A program made the position numbers and the translations under genes. Positions 62,864 through 64,000 of a stretch of 64,000 bases of DNA are shown piece by piece. Positions within the stretch are counted from its first letter, which is position 1, and every line of letters starts with the position of its first letter. The notes under the pieces are model-generated. The model was not told the origin of the DNA, ran no database searches, and saw only the letters and a program-made list of their open reading frames with translations. Source of the stretch: Comamonadaceae bacterium (lineage in GTDB: Bacteria > Pseudomonadota > Gammaproteobacteria > Burkholderiales > Burkholderiaceae_C); contig CANFCG010000008.1 of the NCBI GenBank assembly GCA_947445115.1, positions 21,289-85,288 on the forward strand, in the 5' to 3' direction.

Positions 62864-63799
62864 TTAGCTTTTTAGCAGTCCTGCATTCGCCAAAGCTGCA
62901 CGGATGATGTCCACTTCCTCTTTGGATGGTGCATGCGTTGGAGGACGCACATGGTCGCTCTTAATCACGCCTGCCAGCATCATCGCCGTTTTCATGCGGG
63001 CATGCGCTTCGCCTGTGGGTTCGCCGTTGCCGTACACCGCTTCTTTGATGGGCGTAATCAGCGCTTGAATACGCATCGCCTCGTTCAAATCGCCGCGCTT
63101 CACAGAGGCTAGGAGGTCGATGATGAGCTGTGGAATGCAGCTAGCAAATCCGACTAGCGCACCGTCCACGCCTTGCACCATTGAGGCAAGCAAGTATTCG
63201 TCGTGGCAAGTCAAAATCATTTTGCTTGGGTCGGCATCGCGCACGGCTTTGATGTCGCGTGCGTATTTGCTCATCTCGCGCTGCCCGACTTTAAAAGCCT
63301 TCACGTAAGGCAAACGCGCCAAGTCCGCCATCAGCTTGGACGAGTACGAAGCCTTGGTCCATGCGGGATAGACGTGAGCGATGAGATCGAGTTTGCTGGC
63401 TTGCCAAATGGCATCGAAGTAGGCAGTGGCGTGATCGGGCAAAAAGCCAAAGCGCAGCCAGTGGTGCGGTGGCATTACGTCGAGTGCAGCAGCGCCTGCC
63501 GCTGCTGCGAGGCGGGCATGCTCGGCAGCTTCGGTGAGGCCTTCGCAGACGATGGAGGAAATCACGGGGCATTTGCCCTTCAGCTCATCCGCCACGATGC
63601 GCGTGACTTCGGCTCGTTCCAAAGGAGTCAGCGAAAACACTTCGCCCGTGTGGCCGTTCGTCATCACCGCGACGACGCCCTCGTGGCCGGCCAGCCACGA
63701 TGCCAAGCGGCGCAGCTCAGCTTCGTCGATGCTGTTGTCGGTTTTGAACGGGGTCGAGATGGCGGGGATAATGCCGCGATAGTTTTCAATAGTTTGCAA
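62864..63799 (-). CDS. dihydrodipicolinate synthase/N-acetylneuraminate lyase family aldolase
   Basis: The 311-aa class I aldolase-type protein has IPAISTPFKTD at the N-terminus, NGHTGEVFSLTPLERAEVTR, a tyrosine in HVYPAW and the Schiff-base Lys in YVKAFKVGQRE near residue 167. Members of this catabolic branch act on keto-deoxy sugar acids or related 2-oxo acids. The best start is the TTG at 63799 with GGAGAACAT upstream; there is no ATG near the natural N-terminus and the longer frame adds unrelated residues. It heads the minus-strand tarD cluster. Confidence 0.85.
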   Translation of the reverse strand: MQTIENYRGIIPAISTPFKTDNSIDEAELRRLASWLAGHEGVVAVMTNGHTGEVFSLTPLERAEVTRIVADELKGKCPVISSIVCEGLTEAAEHARLAAAAGAAALDVMPPHHWLRFGFLPDHATAYFDAIWQASKLDLIAHVYPAWTKASYSSKLMADLARLPYVKAFKVGQREMSKYARDIKAVRDADPSKMILTCHDEYLLASMVQGVDGALVGFASCIPQLIIDLLASVKRGDLNEAMRIQALITPIKEAVYGNGEPTGEAHARMKTAMMLAGVIKSDHVRPPTHAPSKEEVDIIRAALANAGLLKS

Positions 63800-63878
63800 A
63801 ATGTTCTCCTTAAAAATAACAAGCTGTATTGTGAAAGCCAAGGCACGCCCATGTCCAATACTCAATTGACATACAACT

Positions 63879-64000
63879 ATGTTTAAAACAATCAATCGCC
63901 CGCTCGACTTGGAATGGCTAGAAGATTTAGAAGCCGTCGCGCATTGGCGTAATTTTTCTAAAGCCGCTGCAGCGCGAAATATGGCGCAGCCTGTGCTGAG
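63879..64000 (+). CDS. LysR-family regulator, N-terminal part (cut by window end)
   Basis: ATG 63879 opens a frame that runs off the window after 40 codons. It contains the start of a LysR winged-helix domain: LEWLEDLEAVAHW, then FSKAAAARNMAQPVLS. It diverges from the DapA-like/Bug/SDR/tarD cluster across about 80 bp and is the probable regulator of that cluster. Confidence 0.85.
   Translation, partial: MFKTINRPLDLEWLEDLEAVAHWRNFSKAAAARNMAQPVL

Noticed and set aside
63203..63886. 227-aa plus-strand frame opposite the DapA-like gene
   Set aside because: Antisense shadow; it even runs past the regulator start in another frame.

Overview
The window is a contiguous piece of a proteobacterial chromosome, most likely a betaproteobacterium of the order Burkholderiales. 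Pointers to this are four Bug-type (TctC-like) periplasmic receptors, the gene order ispE / tRNA-Gln / prs / rplY / pth / ftsY, an NAD-linked formate dehydrogenase operon, and an HrcA (CIRCE) operator in front of rpoH. I cannot fix the family. Coding density is high and many neighbouring genes overlap by 1-4 bases (ATGA or TAATG junctions). I see no insertion sequence, no CRISPR array and no intact prophage.

Layout. 0-2.3 kb: end of a TRAP transporter, an amidohydrolase and a LysR regulator. 2.3-8.2 kb: a glucuronide operon (uidA plus a complete sugar ABC importer). 8.3-12.2 kb: a Bug receptor coupled to a MobA-like hydroxybenzoate monooxygenase, with a divergent LysR gene. 12.3-20.3 kb: acyl-CoA dehydrogenase and VOC protein, a FIST-domain sensor (NosP-like) with a hybrid histidine kinase, an alpha/beta hydrolase, an acyl-CoA ligase and an aldo-keto reductase. 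20.4-30.2 kb: formate module, consisting of an OxlT-type MFS carrier, a fused gamma-beta diaphorase subunit, the catalytic alpha subunit, FdhD and an FtsX-type permease. 30.3-37.1 kb (minus strand): ABC exporter, EamA carrier, BLUF photoreceptor, folE, CIRCE-controlled rpoH, an Mpo1-like protein, and an ECF sigma / anti-sigma pair with a small exported protein. 37.2-47.8 kb: housekeeping genes (ftsY, pth, rplY, prs, tRNA-Gln, ispE, gpmA, hisA-H-B-C, Atm1-type exporter, yciA).

47.8-49.4 kb: tRNA-Phe followed by a very small, AT-rich integrated remnant. It is bounded by a degraded copy of the tRNA 3' half and by a 15-bp direct repeat, and carries an unknown two-TM protein and a headless BrnA-family antitoxin. 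49.4-53.9 kb: small lipoprotein, two Bug receptors, an SDR and a Rieske oxygenase. 53.9-55.3 kb: a patchwork of a 5'-truncated EamA carrier, an AT-rich stretch, an exported UBIQUITIN and a second, broken BrnA-like antitoxin. 55.3-59.4 kb: thiolase, acyl-CoA dehydrogenase, dienelactone hydrolase, small genes. 59.4-64 kb: a UDG-superfamily protein and a D-tartrate dehydratase cluster (tarD, SDR, Bug, DapA-like aldolase) divergent from a LysR gene cut by the window end.

The most striking item is the ubiquitin at 54699-55007: a 28-residue Sec signal peptide joined directly to a 74-residue ubiquitin (about 70% identical to human by eye) that keeps all seven lysines but has lost the C-terminal Gly-Gly. 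It cannot be conjugated by the usual chemistry and is predicted to act outside the cytoplasm.
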